Both the position numbers and the translations under genes were made by a program. A stretch of 64,000 bases of DNA. Source: Voacanga thouarsii (Eukaryota > Streptophyta > Magnoliopsida > Gentianales > Apocynaceae). A model generated the notes under the pieces. It made no database searches. It was not told the origin of the DNA and saw only the letters and a list, made by a program, of their open reading frames with translations. The stretch is from the NCBI GenBank assembly GCA_026120185.1, contig JANUWF010001683.1:2984001-3048000 (forward strand). The letters are read 5' to 3'. Numbering within the stretch: the first letter of the stretch is position 1; every line of letters starts with the position of its first letter. Below are positions 44,001 through 55,946 of the stretch, in pieces.

Positions 44001-45107
44001 AGTTGAAAAAAAAAATTCTGCACAGGATTTTTGCAAAGGCTAGAATTTTTCTGGGCAGTTTTAGCTGCCATTTTCCAGGCGATTTGCAGAGGATTTGAAG
44101 GCCATTTCAGTGGTCTTTCAAGTCTGGTTTCCAGCCTTCTTTATGGAGGTTAAACGTGGCTAAAATGCTGAACAAAAACTGAGAGAAAACAACTTGGTTA
44201 CGGACCTCCAAAGCTGCGAATTTGCCCAGTGATTTTTCTAGTTTTGCACAGCCTATGTGCAGTCCAAAAATGGCCAGAAAAATTCTGGTTTCAAGCTGAT
44301 CAAAAGGGCCATTTTCTGGCAGCATTTGAGAGGGAATAATGACTAAGAATTTTGACACCTTGAAGGCACAAGAAGCTGGAAATTTTTCAGTTCAATACAT
44401 GAAAGAAAATGAACCTAGCTAGAGTGAAGTTTTTTAAAGTTCGCTAGTGAAATTAATTCACTTGGAATCCTTCCCCCTATTCCATGGTTTCGGTCCAAAA
44501 GATGTCTTTCACTAAGACATTTTGAACCTCTAAAGCCACAGTACATTGCTGGAATTTTTCTACAGTAAAACTGGCTTGAACAAATTGAACAAACTAATGA
44601 ATTGAGAAATAGGAAAAATTAAGGATCAAGAGGAAATGAATTTCCCTTGGGAATTTTGTGTAAGGTAAAAGAGTAGGATTAGGATACTCCTATCATGCCT
44701 TCCTTAGGATAACACCTCTACCCTATTCTAAAGCACCTAAGGCCGAAAATATCACTTCCCAAGCAATAATAAAATTTAATCATGATGTAGCTCTAATGAT
44801 GGAATTTGAACTCAAGACCTTAAGAATAATTTCAAAGCTCTAACCACTAAACCACAACAACTCTTGTTTTTATATTCTCCCTAAAATATTTTTTCTATTT
44901 AATCCTCAAGCTATCTCCCCATTTTCATCTCAAGTAAAAATTACCATTTTGCCCTTCTCACTCAATATTCACAATCAAGCCTTCGAGACAATAAAACATA
45001 AATCCAAAGCACATAAAATCATATAAAAATATATTTAAACATGCAATAAAATATGATATGCATCCTAACCCCCTTACTCTAAGGTTGGTTTTGACTGGGG
45101 TTTCACA
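41036..45107 (-). repeat. G 5' LTR
   Basis: 4072 bp, TGCAACACCC ... GGGGTTTCACA. It lacks about 230 bp present in the other LTR (junction at about 41538, GGGTTACCAGGAAGG) and a shorter piece near 43940, which explains the length difference. Directly followed by TATATCCTCC, the start of the duplicated copia segment. Confidence 0.9.
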
Positions 45108-47099
45108 TATATCCTCCAAAATTATTCAAGTCGTGAATCACTAAATTCCAAAAATATTAATTTCTTTAATACTAATCCATGCTAGGACGACACTCAAATA
45201 AAAAAAATAAAAAATTTTTATGCTAGCAAATTTACACGGCACTGCGGGGATTTAATTCTGATGAGAAGAAAAGAAATTCTTCGGGTTTCCGAAAAGAAAG
45301 GAAAAATTCTATACTTCTTCTTATTTTGAAATGATGGCTTTCTGTACATATACAAAAACTCCACTACCTTTTCGAAAACCACAGAACATCTTTCTCTCCT
45401 TTTAATTTCTTTCCAAAATTTTTTAGGAAACGAAGCCCTTATAATTGATAGGCTTTGGCTTTTAATAATTGCAATTAGGCCATAGAACTATAATAGGTAT
45501 ATAATTCAATCACAAGGATTTTGTAATTGCAATTCTAACCCCAAATAATTATAACCATCTTATAATTAGTGTATAAAACTATATCTTCTCACAAATTAAC
45601 CCCATAATATTATCATCTAATATCTTGAATATCAATTCATCTATTGTGTGTGAGACCTATTAGGTTTTCTAGTCTATCGATAGCAAAATTTAAATTAATT
45701 CTAATTACTATAGAATTAATAATCCTTAATAATTAGAATTAACTTATTAATTCTAATGTGGATTAATTTATTAATTATATAATTAATAAATCCATATTTC
45801 TGTAAATCATGAGCGGCACCACCTAAAAGTTTAAAAAGTAAAGTAGCTTGATATGAACCTTCCAATGGCAAAATATCAACGCAATAAACTCCTTTCATCA
45901 TACTATACCTCATTTGATTTAGAGTATGGAACTAGTGCCAATTTTCTCTAGAATATAATTAATTCTAGCCCGAATTTATTAAGACTTGATCTAAAATCCA
46001 TTACTCAACGTGTGTATTATTTGAAACTATTCCCAACACATAGTTGCCTTCTCCAAGACTTTTTGAGTAATGATTTCCTACAAATGGCCGTGAGATATAC
46101 GCTCTACTATTAGGAGTGTTCAATCCTTTATTATCCCTCTCAACTACTTTCATTTACTTTACAATATACCCAATATCCATCTCATATACGGTCCCAATGA
46201 GACTCCAAGTATTAGAATCAAAGTACAACGCCCAGCAAATAAAATATATTGGAGATCTCAAATCTAAGGATACTTGCATTTTTGGTATAATGCGATTCTA
46301 TCACTAGCCTAAATAGTTATTCATGTGATTATGACATAGTTAGGTCATCTAATATACTTGTTTATGTAATAAATATACATATGTTAACTTTAAGTATCAC
46401 AATAGCCACGCAAATAAAAATCACTGCTTAATTCAATAAAGTAGTGTGACACATGCTAGTCTTGGTGCATTAATAAAGTCCCATCCTATTAATACTATGA
46501 CTTGGGATAGTTTAAGTGCAAGTACAACATAGTATAGTAGGAATCACACAACATGATCTCTATCACGATTTCCTTAACACTATATTTTATGCTAGGGATT
46601 TTTTGATACTCAAAGTTAACACGTGGATGCTTGTTAATAGAACAAGTACATTGGATGACCTGACCTTACTGTGAGATAATCACATAGATAACTATGTAGT
46701 GCCAGTGATAGAATCTTGCTATAGCAAACATGCAAGTATCCTTAGACTTAAGATCTCTAAGGTATTTTGTTTACTGAGCATTGTACTTTGATTCCAATCT
46801 CTGGAGTCAGATCCAAAGCTACCTATAGGATGGATATTAATCTCAAAGACGTTTAGATTAATTCATATTCGCTACCAATAGACCTAAAAATCTAATAGGT
46901 TGCACACAATAGAGGATTAAGTAATCAATGTGTTATTTGATAACGTTGTGGGGTTAATTATGAGAAGAAGATATTATTATGGTCAAATTATAAATAGTTA
47001 TAATTTTGGGCTAAATTGCAATAGTTAAGACTTATAGTTTTCAATTGCAATTAGTGAATTCTAATTTGATTAGAATTCATTGAAACGTGTTTTCTGTGT
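45108..47099. repeat. Second copy of the R/C LTR junction (duplicate of 28537-30525)
   Basis: 1992 bp colinear with 28537-30525, including the reversed R LTR, the same junction (AACACTATATTTT-TGCTAGGGA) and the truncated forward C LTR. Over the first 210 bp I count roughly 14 differences, so about 93% identity by eye. It begins at the G LTR edge with TATAT and ends at TTTCTGTGT, after which the C leader starts. It lacks the first 156 bp of the R LTR, and the C LTR end with primer site. Because the internal R/C junction is shared, it is a segmental copy and not an independent insertion. Confidence 0.88.
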
Positions 47100-48197
47100 C
47101 TGATTTTGGCCCAGAATTTTTCCAAAATTTGATTTTGGACCCCAAGCTTTCCAAAATGCTGATTGGGGATGTTTGTACATTGGATGTTTTATGCTTACTA
47201 TTTTAAGCATGTTTCATTGGCATGGTGGATGGTTATGGACTTAGACCAAATATATCTATACATGCATTATTTAATGCTTTGGTTTTAATTTAATAGAGCA
47301 TGTGTGTCCTGCCTTCTGTAAAATACTTATGTAATTCTTTTCTCATCTAACTCCCCTCAAATGTAACTTGAGATTTCTCTATTTAGGAATTTTATGTAAT
47401 TAGATTACATAGGTTAGATAAAGATTGAATTATTTTATTTTGGAGATGGCTACCAAAACAAGGCGAGAAGGTAAGATTTTCTACTTAAATCATCCATAAA
47501 CATATAAGGTTGACCATATTAATTTCCTTCATGGCTCGAGGAAATTAATTTAGAAAACTCCGTAACCATACCACGTAATTGTTTATTATCATATTTATCA
47601 ATTTATGCTGCTTATTGATAAATTTTATGCATGCCAAATGGTAAGACGACTAAAAGGAACAAATCCCTCAAAAAATATTAAATGTAATGCCTTCCATTAA
47701 TATTGTAAGAACGAGAGTCATTTTTCAAGACCAGGTTGTTGGGCTAACCTAAGCCTACTTGACATCAGGCATGTTCAAGCTATGGAATTAAATTCCTGAT
47801 TAATGGGTCGAGTATAACTAAATTTCTTTATCCTGGTTGGGCTACCTCAAGCATAAAGAAAATTAGAGGCAATATTGGGTTAGCTTAAAAAGTTTTACAT
47901 TAAAAGATATTAATCACCCAATGATTCAGTAATTACATTAGATATAATTGGTATTGGACACCTACCATTGAACTCAGGGTGGCTTGTTGAGCAAACCTAA
48001 TGTTATTCTTGAGGAATTTGGATACTGGTCCACTAGAAAAGCGTCCAACAGGTTTTTTCGAATCAATAGTAGGGTCTATTGGATTGAGTAAAATAGTGAA
48101 ATAATAATGCAATTAATTAAAGGCCAAATTATTTGCATTACATGTGCATATACATTTAGCTAATCTTCTCTATCTTTACGTCTAGGTCATCTGCATC
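47100..48197 (+). other. C leader, distal piece
   Basis: 1.1 kb untranslated leader before C gag. It opens with two and a bit copies of a 29-30 bp unit at 47101-47170 (TGATTTTGG-CC...TTTCCAAAAT). No open frame of interest; the rest is AT-rich with no recognisable motif. Confidence 0.6.
47101..47170. repeat. Tandem repeat, 29-30 bp unit
   Basis: TGATTTTGGCCC...TCCAAAATT at 47101, TGATTTTGGACCCC...CCAAAATGC at 47130, and a partial third TGATTGGGGA at 47160. Confidence 0.8.
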
Positions 48198-49001
48198 ATG
48201 TCAACTAACCTAAATCTATGTAGCATCATGGAAATCAACAAACTTATTGAATCGAACTATCTCGACTGGTATAGAAATTTGAGAATTGTTCTCAAATCGA
48301 AAAAGTTGTTCTACGTGCAAGATGCTCCCATTCTGCCACCTCCAACCTAAGATGCTCATGATGATGAGTATGTTGTCTACAAAAAGCACCAAGAAGACAC
48401 TGACACAGTAACCTGCATTATGCTGGCATCAATGTCTCTTGAGCTACAAAAACAACATAGGTATATGAATGTTGAAACGATTATTCTTCATCTTAGAGAG
48501 TTGTTCAATCAACAAGCAAGAATAGAGAGATATGAGATCTCTAAAAAGCTATTCCGATCTACGATGGTTGAAGGTGCTTCTGTGGCCACTTATGGGGTAA
48601 AGATGATGGGCTTGATAGAGAAGCTTGAATCTCTTAGGTTTATAATGGACAATGAATTGAGTATTGACTTAATTCTGAAATCTTTGCCCAAAAGCTTTTC
48701 ACAATTTGTGATCAACTATCAGATGTACAAGATTAAGTTCACTATTCTTAAGTTGATTAATTTTCTCAAAACTGCGGAGTCCTCCATAAAGAAGGACTCC
48801 AATGCAATCTTGATTGTAAAATCTTCTTCGTCTAAGAAGAAATTTCCTAAGAGGAAGAAGATGAAGGCTCCTACAAAGCCTACAGGAGGTGTGAAGAAGA
48901 AGGGCACAGCCACCAAGGCCCCATACCCTCACTGCGATAAGATTGGCCATTGGAGGGGCAACTGCAAGGCTTTCTTGGAGACTGTGAAGGAAAAAAAGTA
49001 A
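48198..49001 (+). pseudogene. C gag
   Basis: Copia gag (UBN2-like family), which forms the particle. ATG at 48198 gives MSTNLNLCSIMEINKLIESN, YLDWYRNLRIVLKSKKLFYV, then a TAA at 48348-48350 after 50 codons. The same frame continues through ATG 48420 to a stop at 48999-49001: CIMLASMSLELQKQHRYMNV, ELFNQQARIERYEISKKLFR, SLPKSFSQFVINYQMYKIKF, LKTAESSIKKDS, a Lys-rich linker and the knuckle YPHCDKIGHWRGNC. The knuckle has lost its first Cys (family CFHCGKKGHWKRNC). With one early stop it is the least damaged gag in the window. The start choice rests on the conserved family N-terminus. Confidence 0.9.
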
Positions 49002-50480
49002 AAGGAGAAGCTTGCGGGCACTTCTACTTCTATTCCTTGTATGTTTATGATGAGATAAATACTACCTTTAGAAATGAGATATGGGTATAGGATATTGGAT
49101 ATGGATCTCATTTGTGCAATAACTTGTTGGGACTAAAGGCAATAGAAGGCTAGAAAAAGACGATGTAGACCTGCGTACTGCAAATGGAACGGAGGTTACT
49201 GCACTTGCTGTGGGGACATACAAGCTAAACCTGCCTTCAGGATTAGTTTTAGAACGACAAAACTATTATTTTGTACCATTTTTAATGAAAAACATTATTT
49301 CAGTTGGTTGATTAGATTTGTATAGATTTCATTTCATATTTAAAAATAAATGTTATTCTTTTTCATTAAATGATATTCATTATAGCTCTGCAACTTTGGT
49401 TAATGATTTATATGTTTTAGACATGGATAATCCAAATTCTCAATATAAACAGTAAAAAACCAAAGCTTGATAACCCGAACACCTCTTACTTATGGCATTT
49501 CTGTTTAGGCCATGTAAACGAGAATCATGTTTCTAAGTTACACAGGCTTAGTGACTTAGGGTCATTTGATTATAAATCGTATGGCACTTGTGAGTCTTGT
49601 TTACTACGTAAAATGGCTAAAAACCCATTTTTTCTAGAAAAGGGATAGGGCCAAAGAGTTATTAGAACTCATACATTCTAATGTACATGGTCCAATATAT
49701 ATACAAGAAAGATAAGGTTATAACTATTTCATAACCTTTATCGATGATTATTCATGATATGGGTATTTGTATTTAATGAAATACAAATCTGAAAATGAAA
49801 TACAAATCTGAAGCTTTTGAAAAGTTTAAAGACTTTAAGAATAAAGTAGAGAAATAACTTGGCAAAAGTATTAAGACTCTAAGATCAAATCGAGAAGATG
49901 AATACTTAAGCCAAGAATTTTAGTGTTATCTTAGAGATAATTGGATATTATCTTAATGGATTCCACCACATACACCTCAACATAATGATGTATCCAAGAG
50001 AAGGAATCAAACCCTTCTAGACATGGTACGAACCATGATGGCTTTTGCAGACTTGCCAAAATCATTTTAGAGGTATGCACTAGAGACTTTTGTTTATATT
50101 CTAAACAGAGTTCCATTAAAAAATGGTTTATACTATCCTATTTGAGATGTTTTTTTGGCAAGAAACTAAAGTTATCTCACTTGAGAGTATAGAGTTGCCC
50201 TACTTTTGTCAAAAGTCTATAGTCAGATAAACTTGATAGTAAGTCTGACAAGTGTTTATTTGTAAATTATCCAAAAGAATCTTTTGGGTATTACTTCTAT
50301 CTCCTCTTCGAAAATGAAGTGTTTGTTTCAAAGCATGCTGTCTTTTAGAGAAGGAGCACATGCTCAAAGGGTACAGTGGAAGTAAATTGAACTTACTGAA
50401 GTTCAAGAAGAACAAACAAATAAGGATCAATCGCCTGATCCCATATCTATTGAGAGAATAGATGAACCTTCTACTACACA
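49002..50480 (+). pseudogene. C protease and integrase
   Basis: Protease is barely readable (EIWV-stop-DIGYGSHLCNNL near 49076, where the family has WILDTGCGSHIC: the catalytic Asp segment is altered). The integrase zinc finger is clear at about 49485-49640: YLWHFCLGHVNENHVSKLHR and YGTCESCLLRKMAKNPF with the H-H-C-C ligands. The catalytic core follows with LIHSNVHG, where the first catalytic Asp is Asn, and FITFIDDYS with the second. The third acidic segment (QHNDVSKRRNQTLLDMV-like, about 49980-50030) is recognisable. The linker runs to 50480. Frequent frameshifts and stops throughout. Confidence 0.85.
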
Positions 50481-52140
50481 AGATCCTAGTAGGTCGAGTA
50501 GGATACGTGTGGCACCTAAGAGATATGGATTTTCCATTAGTGACTACAATGACGTATTACTCATAGATGAAGATGAGCCTACTACCTACACAAAAGTTCT
50601 GAACAGTTCAAAATCTGACAAATAGCTTGAGGCCATGAAGTCAGAGATGGATTCCATGTACGACAACCAAATATGGACTTTGGTTGATCCAGCCAAAGGA
50701 ATTAAACCTATTGGGTGCAAATGGGTTTTCAAGCAGAAAATTAACATGGATGGTAACGTAGTAACCTATAAAACACAACTAGTGGCTAAGAATTATTGTA
50801 AAAAACATAGTATTGACTATGACAAAACCTTCTCACCAATAGCCATACTAAAATCCATCAAGATACTTCTAGCCATTGCTGCTCATCATGATTATGAGAT
50901 CTGAAAAATGGATATAAAACAGCTTTCCTAAGTGAAAATCTGACTGAGAAAGTGTATATGACGCAACCCAACAGTTTCACATCAAATGATAGCATAGAAG
51001 TGTGCAAGCTGCAAAGGTCCATTTATGGATTTAAGCAAGCTTCTAGGAGTTGGAACATCCATTTTGATGAAACAATCAAAGAGTTTGATTTCATTTAAAA
51101 CATGGATGAGCCATGCGTGTACAAGAAGGTCAATAGAGCACAATCATTTTCTTATTACTTTATGTAGATGACATATTGCCTATAGGAAATGATGTACCTA
51201 TTCTTCAATCAGTGAAAGTTTAGTTGTCCAAGAAATTCTCCAAGAAAGACTTTGGAGAAGCAATCTACATTCTTAGAATAAGGATCTATAGAGATAGATC
51301 AAAAAGGTTACTAGGTCTTTCATAGTCAACATACATAGACAAAGTGTTAAAGAGATTTAGCATAGATCAATCCAAAAAGTGATTCTTGCCCATGTACTAT
51401 GGAATAAGCCTTTCAAAATCAATGTCTCCAAAGACACAATTTGAAAGAGATCACATGAGTAAGATTTTATATGCTTTGGCAATTGGATCTATCATGTATG
51501 CTATAATATGTACGATACCCGATGTATCCTATGCTCTCAATTTGACAAGTAGATACCAATCTGACCCTGGTGAAGGTCATTAGGTGGTTGTAAAGAACAA
51601 CTTTAAGTACTTACGAAAGACTAAGGATGTGTTCTTGGTTTATGGAGAAGGTGATTTTAAAGTAAATAGGTACATAGATGCCAAGTTTCAATCTGATAAG
51701 GATAATTTTAAATCACAATCTGACTATGTGTTTACGTTGTCTGGAAGGGCAGTGAGTTGGAAAAGTTCCAAACATGATACTATTGCCAACTCAATGACTG
51801 AAGATGAGTACATAGCCGCTTCAAAAGTAGCTAAAGAAGCAGTTTAGATCAAGAAGTTCGTCATAGAACTTGGAGTGGTCCCTAGCATTGTTAATCCAAT
51901 ATCTCTGGATTGTGACAACAATGGAGCCACTACACAAGCAAAGGAACCACAATCTCACTAGCAATTCAAGCATGTACTTAGATGTTTTCATTTTATTAGA
52001 GAGATTATTGATAAAGGAGATGCAAAGATAGAAAAAGTTCTCACAGATGAGAAGCTGACCCGCATACAAAAGCACTATCCTAGAAGAAACATGATAGGCA
52101 TGTTGAGTCATTCGGTATTAGATACATGAATGATTAGCTC
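50481..52140 (+). pseudogene. C reverse transcriptase and RNase H
   Basis: Copia RT/RNase H. 50490-50630: SRRIRVAPKRYGFSISDYND, then 50635-50904: SEMDSMYDNQIWTLVDPAKG, IKPIGCKWVFKQKINMDGNV, FSPIAILKSIKILLAIAAHH. Shifted frames carry the palm, with YVDD at 51161-51172 (LLLYVDDILPIGNDV). 51386-51583 has MPMYYGISLSKSMSP and YALAIGSIMYAIICTIPDVS; 51584-51847 has the RNase H part LRKTKDVFLVYGEGDFKVNR, YVFTLSGRAVSWKSSKHDTI, ANSMTEDEYIAASKVAKEAV. The tail DCDNNGATTQAKEP and QFKHVLRCFHFIREII reach the end near 52135. Copia order (integrase before RT) is confirmed. Confidence 0.9.
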
Positions 52141-52163
52141 TAGTGTAAGTGCGACTTTATTAG

Positions 52164-53899
52164 TGTTGTGCCCTAGAGACAATCACTTATAAATTCTATA
52201 TGACACGTTCATTTTAAAATATAAGGCATTATTTATCTTTCATTTTGTTTTCTTTACTCTCATGTAAAAAAATTATTAGATAAAGTCCTTAGTACAATAC
52301 TGTGCTAAGAAAATCATGATAGAGATCATGATGTGAGATTCTGACTAAACTATATAGTGTTAGTACTTAAATAATCCCTAGTCATAGTATTAATGATAAA
52401 TGCATCATTAATGCGTGAAGACTTCCTGATTTGATCAAGCGATAGTTCTCACATCCGTGAGTATTGTGATACTCAAAGTTATCATGTGGATTCTTGTTAA
52501 TAGAACAAGTACATTGGATGACCTAACTATGAGATAATCACATGGATAACTATGTAGTGCCAGTGATAGAATCTCGCTATAGCAAACATACTAGTATCCT
52601 TAGACTTGAGATCTCTAAGGTAATTTGTTTGCTAAGCATTGTACTTTGATTCCAATCTCTGGAGCCCGAACGAGGGCCACCTATGGGATGAATATTAGGT
52701 ACAATGTGAGGTAAATAAAAGTAGTTGAGAGGGTCAATAAAGAATTCACTATTCCTAATAGTATGGGTGAATATCTCACAGCTACTTGTTGGAATTATTA
52801 CTCGTGAAATCCTTGGCCAAGGTACTTGCGTATTGGAAATAGTTTAAATTGATACACATATAGAGTAGTGGATTACTGGTACAAGTACTATTATATTCAA
52901 TCCAAAATTAATTTATATTCTAGAGGGAATTGGTACTAATTTCATACTCCAAACTAAATGAGATATTATATGGTGAAATGATTTTATTGCAGTTTAATTT
53001 GTTATTGAAGGGTTCATGCCAAGCCACTTGACTTTCTATACTCTTAGGTGGTCATGATGTGTTGCAAGATACCGCTCATGATCTGCTAAAAATGGGTTTA
53101 TTAATTAATGAATTAATAAACCAATCGTATCAAGAATTAATAGGTTAATTCTTAATTGTTAAGGATTATTAATCTCAAAGACTTTAGATTAATTCATATT
53201 CACTACTAATAGACCGAGAAACCTAACAGGTCACACATAATAGAGGATTAAGTACTCAAGATATTATTTGATAATATTGTGGGGTTAATTGTGAGAAGAA
53301 GAAGCTATTATGGTCAAATTATAATTAGTTATAATTTCGGGCCAAATTGCAATTGTTAAGACTTATAGTTTTCAATTGCAATTAGTGAATTCTAATTTGA
53401 TTAGTATTCATAGAAACGTGTTTTTCTATGTTATTTTCTAGGGATTACTTCGAAATGTTCTCTCAGCTTTAATTAGGGGGAAAAATACAGAACACACAGA
53501 GAAAAAAAAAAAACCTTCCTCTATCTCTCTCTCTCTCTCTCGTTTTTCCCTCTACACAGAGAAAAAAAACCCTAGCCACAAAAGACTTTTCTAGCAGAGA
53601 GTTTTCATTGTTTTTCCTAGAGTCCCTCGTGTAGATATTCTTAGAGGTAGTCCTTACTTAGATTTCAGTGGCCGCTGTGGGCAACTAATCATAGAACAGA
53701 AGAACAATGTGTTGTGTGCAATTTGCCATCGTGATAGCAGTAGTAGGGGAACCGAAGAAAATTTTGAATTAAGGCTACAACAGGTAAATCCCGTAATTTG
53801 TTTTCTTACCCATTTTAATCATCAAACATGTGATCTTCAGGAGGGATTTCATTTTTATTTTTCACTACATATATGCTCTTGCATGGCCGAATCCTTACA
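52164..53899 (+). repeat. C 3' LTR
   Basis: 1.74 kb from TGTTGTGCCCTAGAG to GCATGGCCGAATCCTTACA. It is the full-length reference for the LTR pieces at 30006-30988 and 46590-47099 and, reversed, for R. A CT microsatellite lies at about 53522-53540. The preceding purine tract is degenerate (AGTGTAAGTGCGAC at about 52141-52154). No target duplication is seen, as the left end of C is eroded. Confidence 0.82.
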
Positions 53900-53929
53900 C
53901 TAGACCCAATCATTCATGTATTGAATATC

Positions 53930-55180
53930 AAATAACTAAACATGACTATCATGTTACTTTTGGGGTAGTTCTTTAGTAAATGGAACAACTATGTCTTGAT
54001 CAGTGAGAACTCTTTCTATCTTTACATCAATTTCATATTGGCATTAATATACCCTTTGACTCGTAACTCACCTTCTCCATATACTAAGAATACATCATTT
54101 ATCCTTCTTAAAAGATTTTCTTGATAGCCACCCATTGACCTTCTCCAAGGTTAGATTGGTATTTGCTCATTAAAATAGAAGCACATGATACATCCAGTTG
54201 CCTAAGCATATACGATTTTACTCATGTGATCCCTTTCATCTTGTGCTTGAGGACACATATATTTTGAAAAGCTTATCCATGGATCATGGGTAAGAATCCT
54301 CTCTGGAATTGATCCTTGATAAACCTCTTTAGCACTTTATCTATATATGTAGACTGTGAAAGACTAAGCAACTTCTTTGATCTATCTCTATAGTTCCTTA
54401 TTCCCAGAATATAGGCTTCTTCTCCAAGGTCTTTTATGGAGAATTTCTCTAATAACCAAATCTTAATTGATTGAAGAGTATAAACATCATTTCCTATTAG
54501 AAATTTGTTATCTACATATAGCAATAGGAAAAAATTACACTCCCACTAATCTTGTTATATACACAAGGTTTATCCATATTGTATATGAAGCCAAACTCCT
54601 TAATTATTTCATTAAAATAGATGTTCCAACTCTTAAAAGCTTACTTTAATCCATAAATAGACCTTTCTAGCTTACACACTGTAGATGTGATCCTTGGATA
54701 TGAAACTTTCAAGTTGTGTCATGTACACTTCCTCAGTCAGATTTTCGTTAAGGAAAGTTTTTTCACATCTATTTGCCAAATCTCATAGTCATAATGAGTG
54801 GTAAGTGCTAGGAGTATTGTAATAGATTTTAGCACTGCTACTGGCGAAAAAGTTTCATTATAGTCAATATGTTGTTGTTGACAATGCCTTTTTACAACCA
54901 GTAGTGCCTTATAGATAATAATTTTACCATCCGTATCAGTTTTTTTCTTGAAAACTCATTTGCACCTTGTAAGTTTTATTCCTTTGGGTGGATCAACCAA
55001 AGACCAAATTTGGTTATCCTATACAAAATCTACTTTTTAACTTCATGACTTTAAGCTATTTGTTAAATTCTGAACTTTTCATAACTTTCGTGTAAGTAGT
55101 AGTCTGATCTTCTTCTATGGGTAATATGTTATTATGGTCACTAATAAGAAATCTATATCTCTCTGGTGCCACACGTATCC
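53930..55180 (-). pseudogene. R: copia RT/RNase H fragment
   Basis: Minus-strand pol of the same copia family as C. Reading from 55180: RVAPERYRFLISDHNNILPI, EEDQTTTYTKVMKSSEFNK (the integrase-RT linker), then broken RT, and at 54524-54273 an open piece with LYVDNKFLIGNDVYTLQSIK (family LYVDDILLIGND, catalytic second Asp changed to Asn), LEKFSIKDLGEEAYILGI and SLSQSTYIDKVLKRF. RNase H traces (DVFLVYGEGELRVKGYINAN) extend to about 53950. The left edge adjoins C's 3' LTR, the right edge is cut by a gypsy LTR at 55181. Confidence 0.85.
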
Positions 55181-55946
55181 TATAGCACCCTACATTTCCA
55201 TGGTGTTGTGGGTTTTATCTTTTGGGGATGTCACCCCACCTGATCTCTCAAACGAGGGGTCTTTATAATGATCTTAACGTAACATACAATGAGAATTTCT
55301 CAAAATTTTATTTCAAACATCAAAAGAATGCATAAGGTCTGATCTCCAATACATATGCCCAAAAGAAAGAGCAAGTCCACTATATATATAAAGGATTCCT
55401 TCCAAGATTCTACACATATCAAAAGGTAGCATAAGCCTCTGGGAGTCCACCGCACTTCTGCTGCACCTTAGTTTCTCAAATTTTCAAGAAATAAATAATA
55501 CGCATATAAGCGTAAAGCTCAGTGAGTCCCGTGTGTGCTAGTATTTTTCCAATGAAAACAGCTCATGAATTGTAGTTTTCAAAATTTTGGTAGGATAGTA
55601 TACTTGAACTCGTTGTAAACCTGTAAATAGCAATAAGGACTTTATTTAATTTAGAAAAAATTAGGAATAAATTTACGAGTCATATTCTGGAAAAACAAGA
55701 AATAAAATCCCTGCACTATTTCTTGAAAAATAACATGTAAGGTTTCATAAAACATGACATGCCAGTTTAGGAATTCTTGTATGAAAGCATGCTAGTTCAA
55801 GAATTCTTAAAATATGCTAGTTCAAGAATTCAAGAATTCTTGAATGAGAGGAATTTCAAGGAATTCCACTTATTCATATTCACATAAATAACCATGATTC
55901 ATGCCAGAGTTAGTGTTTATGCTAAATATTTAGGAATTGATTATGT
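55181..55946 (-). repeat. Q/G-family gypsy LTR fragment
   Basis: TATAGCACCC at the edge (family TGTAACACCC), GGGGATGTCACCCC and GAGGGGTCTTTATAA match the beginning of the other LTRs of this family. It ends at 55946 where B's LTR starts, so only about 770 bp of a roughly 4 kb LTR is present. It split R's pol. Imperfect AAGAATTC repeats at 55770-55865 (GAATTCTTG words) are noted. Confidence 0.7.

Larger units (their letters stand above)
31262..45107 (-). mobile_element. G: chromodomain Ty3/gypsy retrotransposon with 4 kb LTRs
   Basis: Minus-strand element of 13.8 kb: 5' LTR 41036-45107, tRNA-Met primer site 41023-41033, an acidic upstream frame, gag, protease, RT/RNase H, integrase with chromodomain remnant, purine tract, 3' LTR 31262-35596. 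Very long LTRs, a tRNA-Met primer and the C-terminal chromodomain fit the Del/Tekay chromovirus branch; the clade is inferred. LTRs differ at about 7% of positions over the stretch I compared by eye, so this is not a fresh insertion. Its left side is joined to a relic of another copy and its right side to a duplicated copia LTR. Confidence 0.9.
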
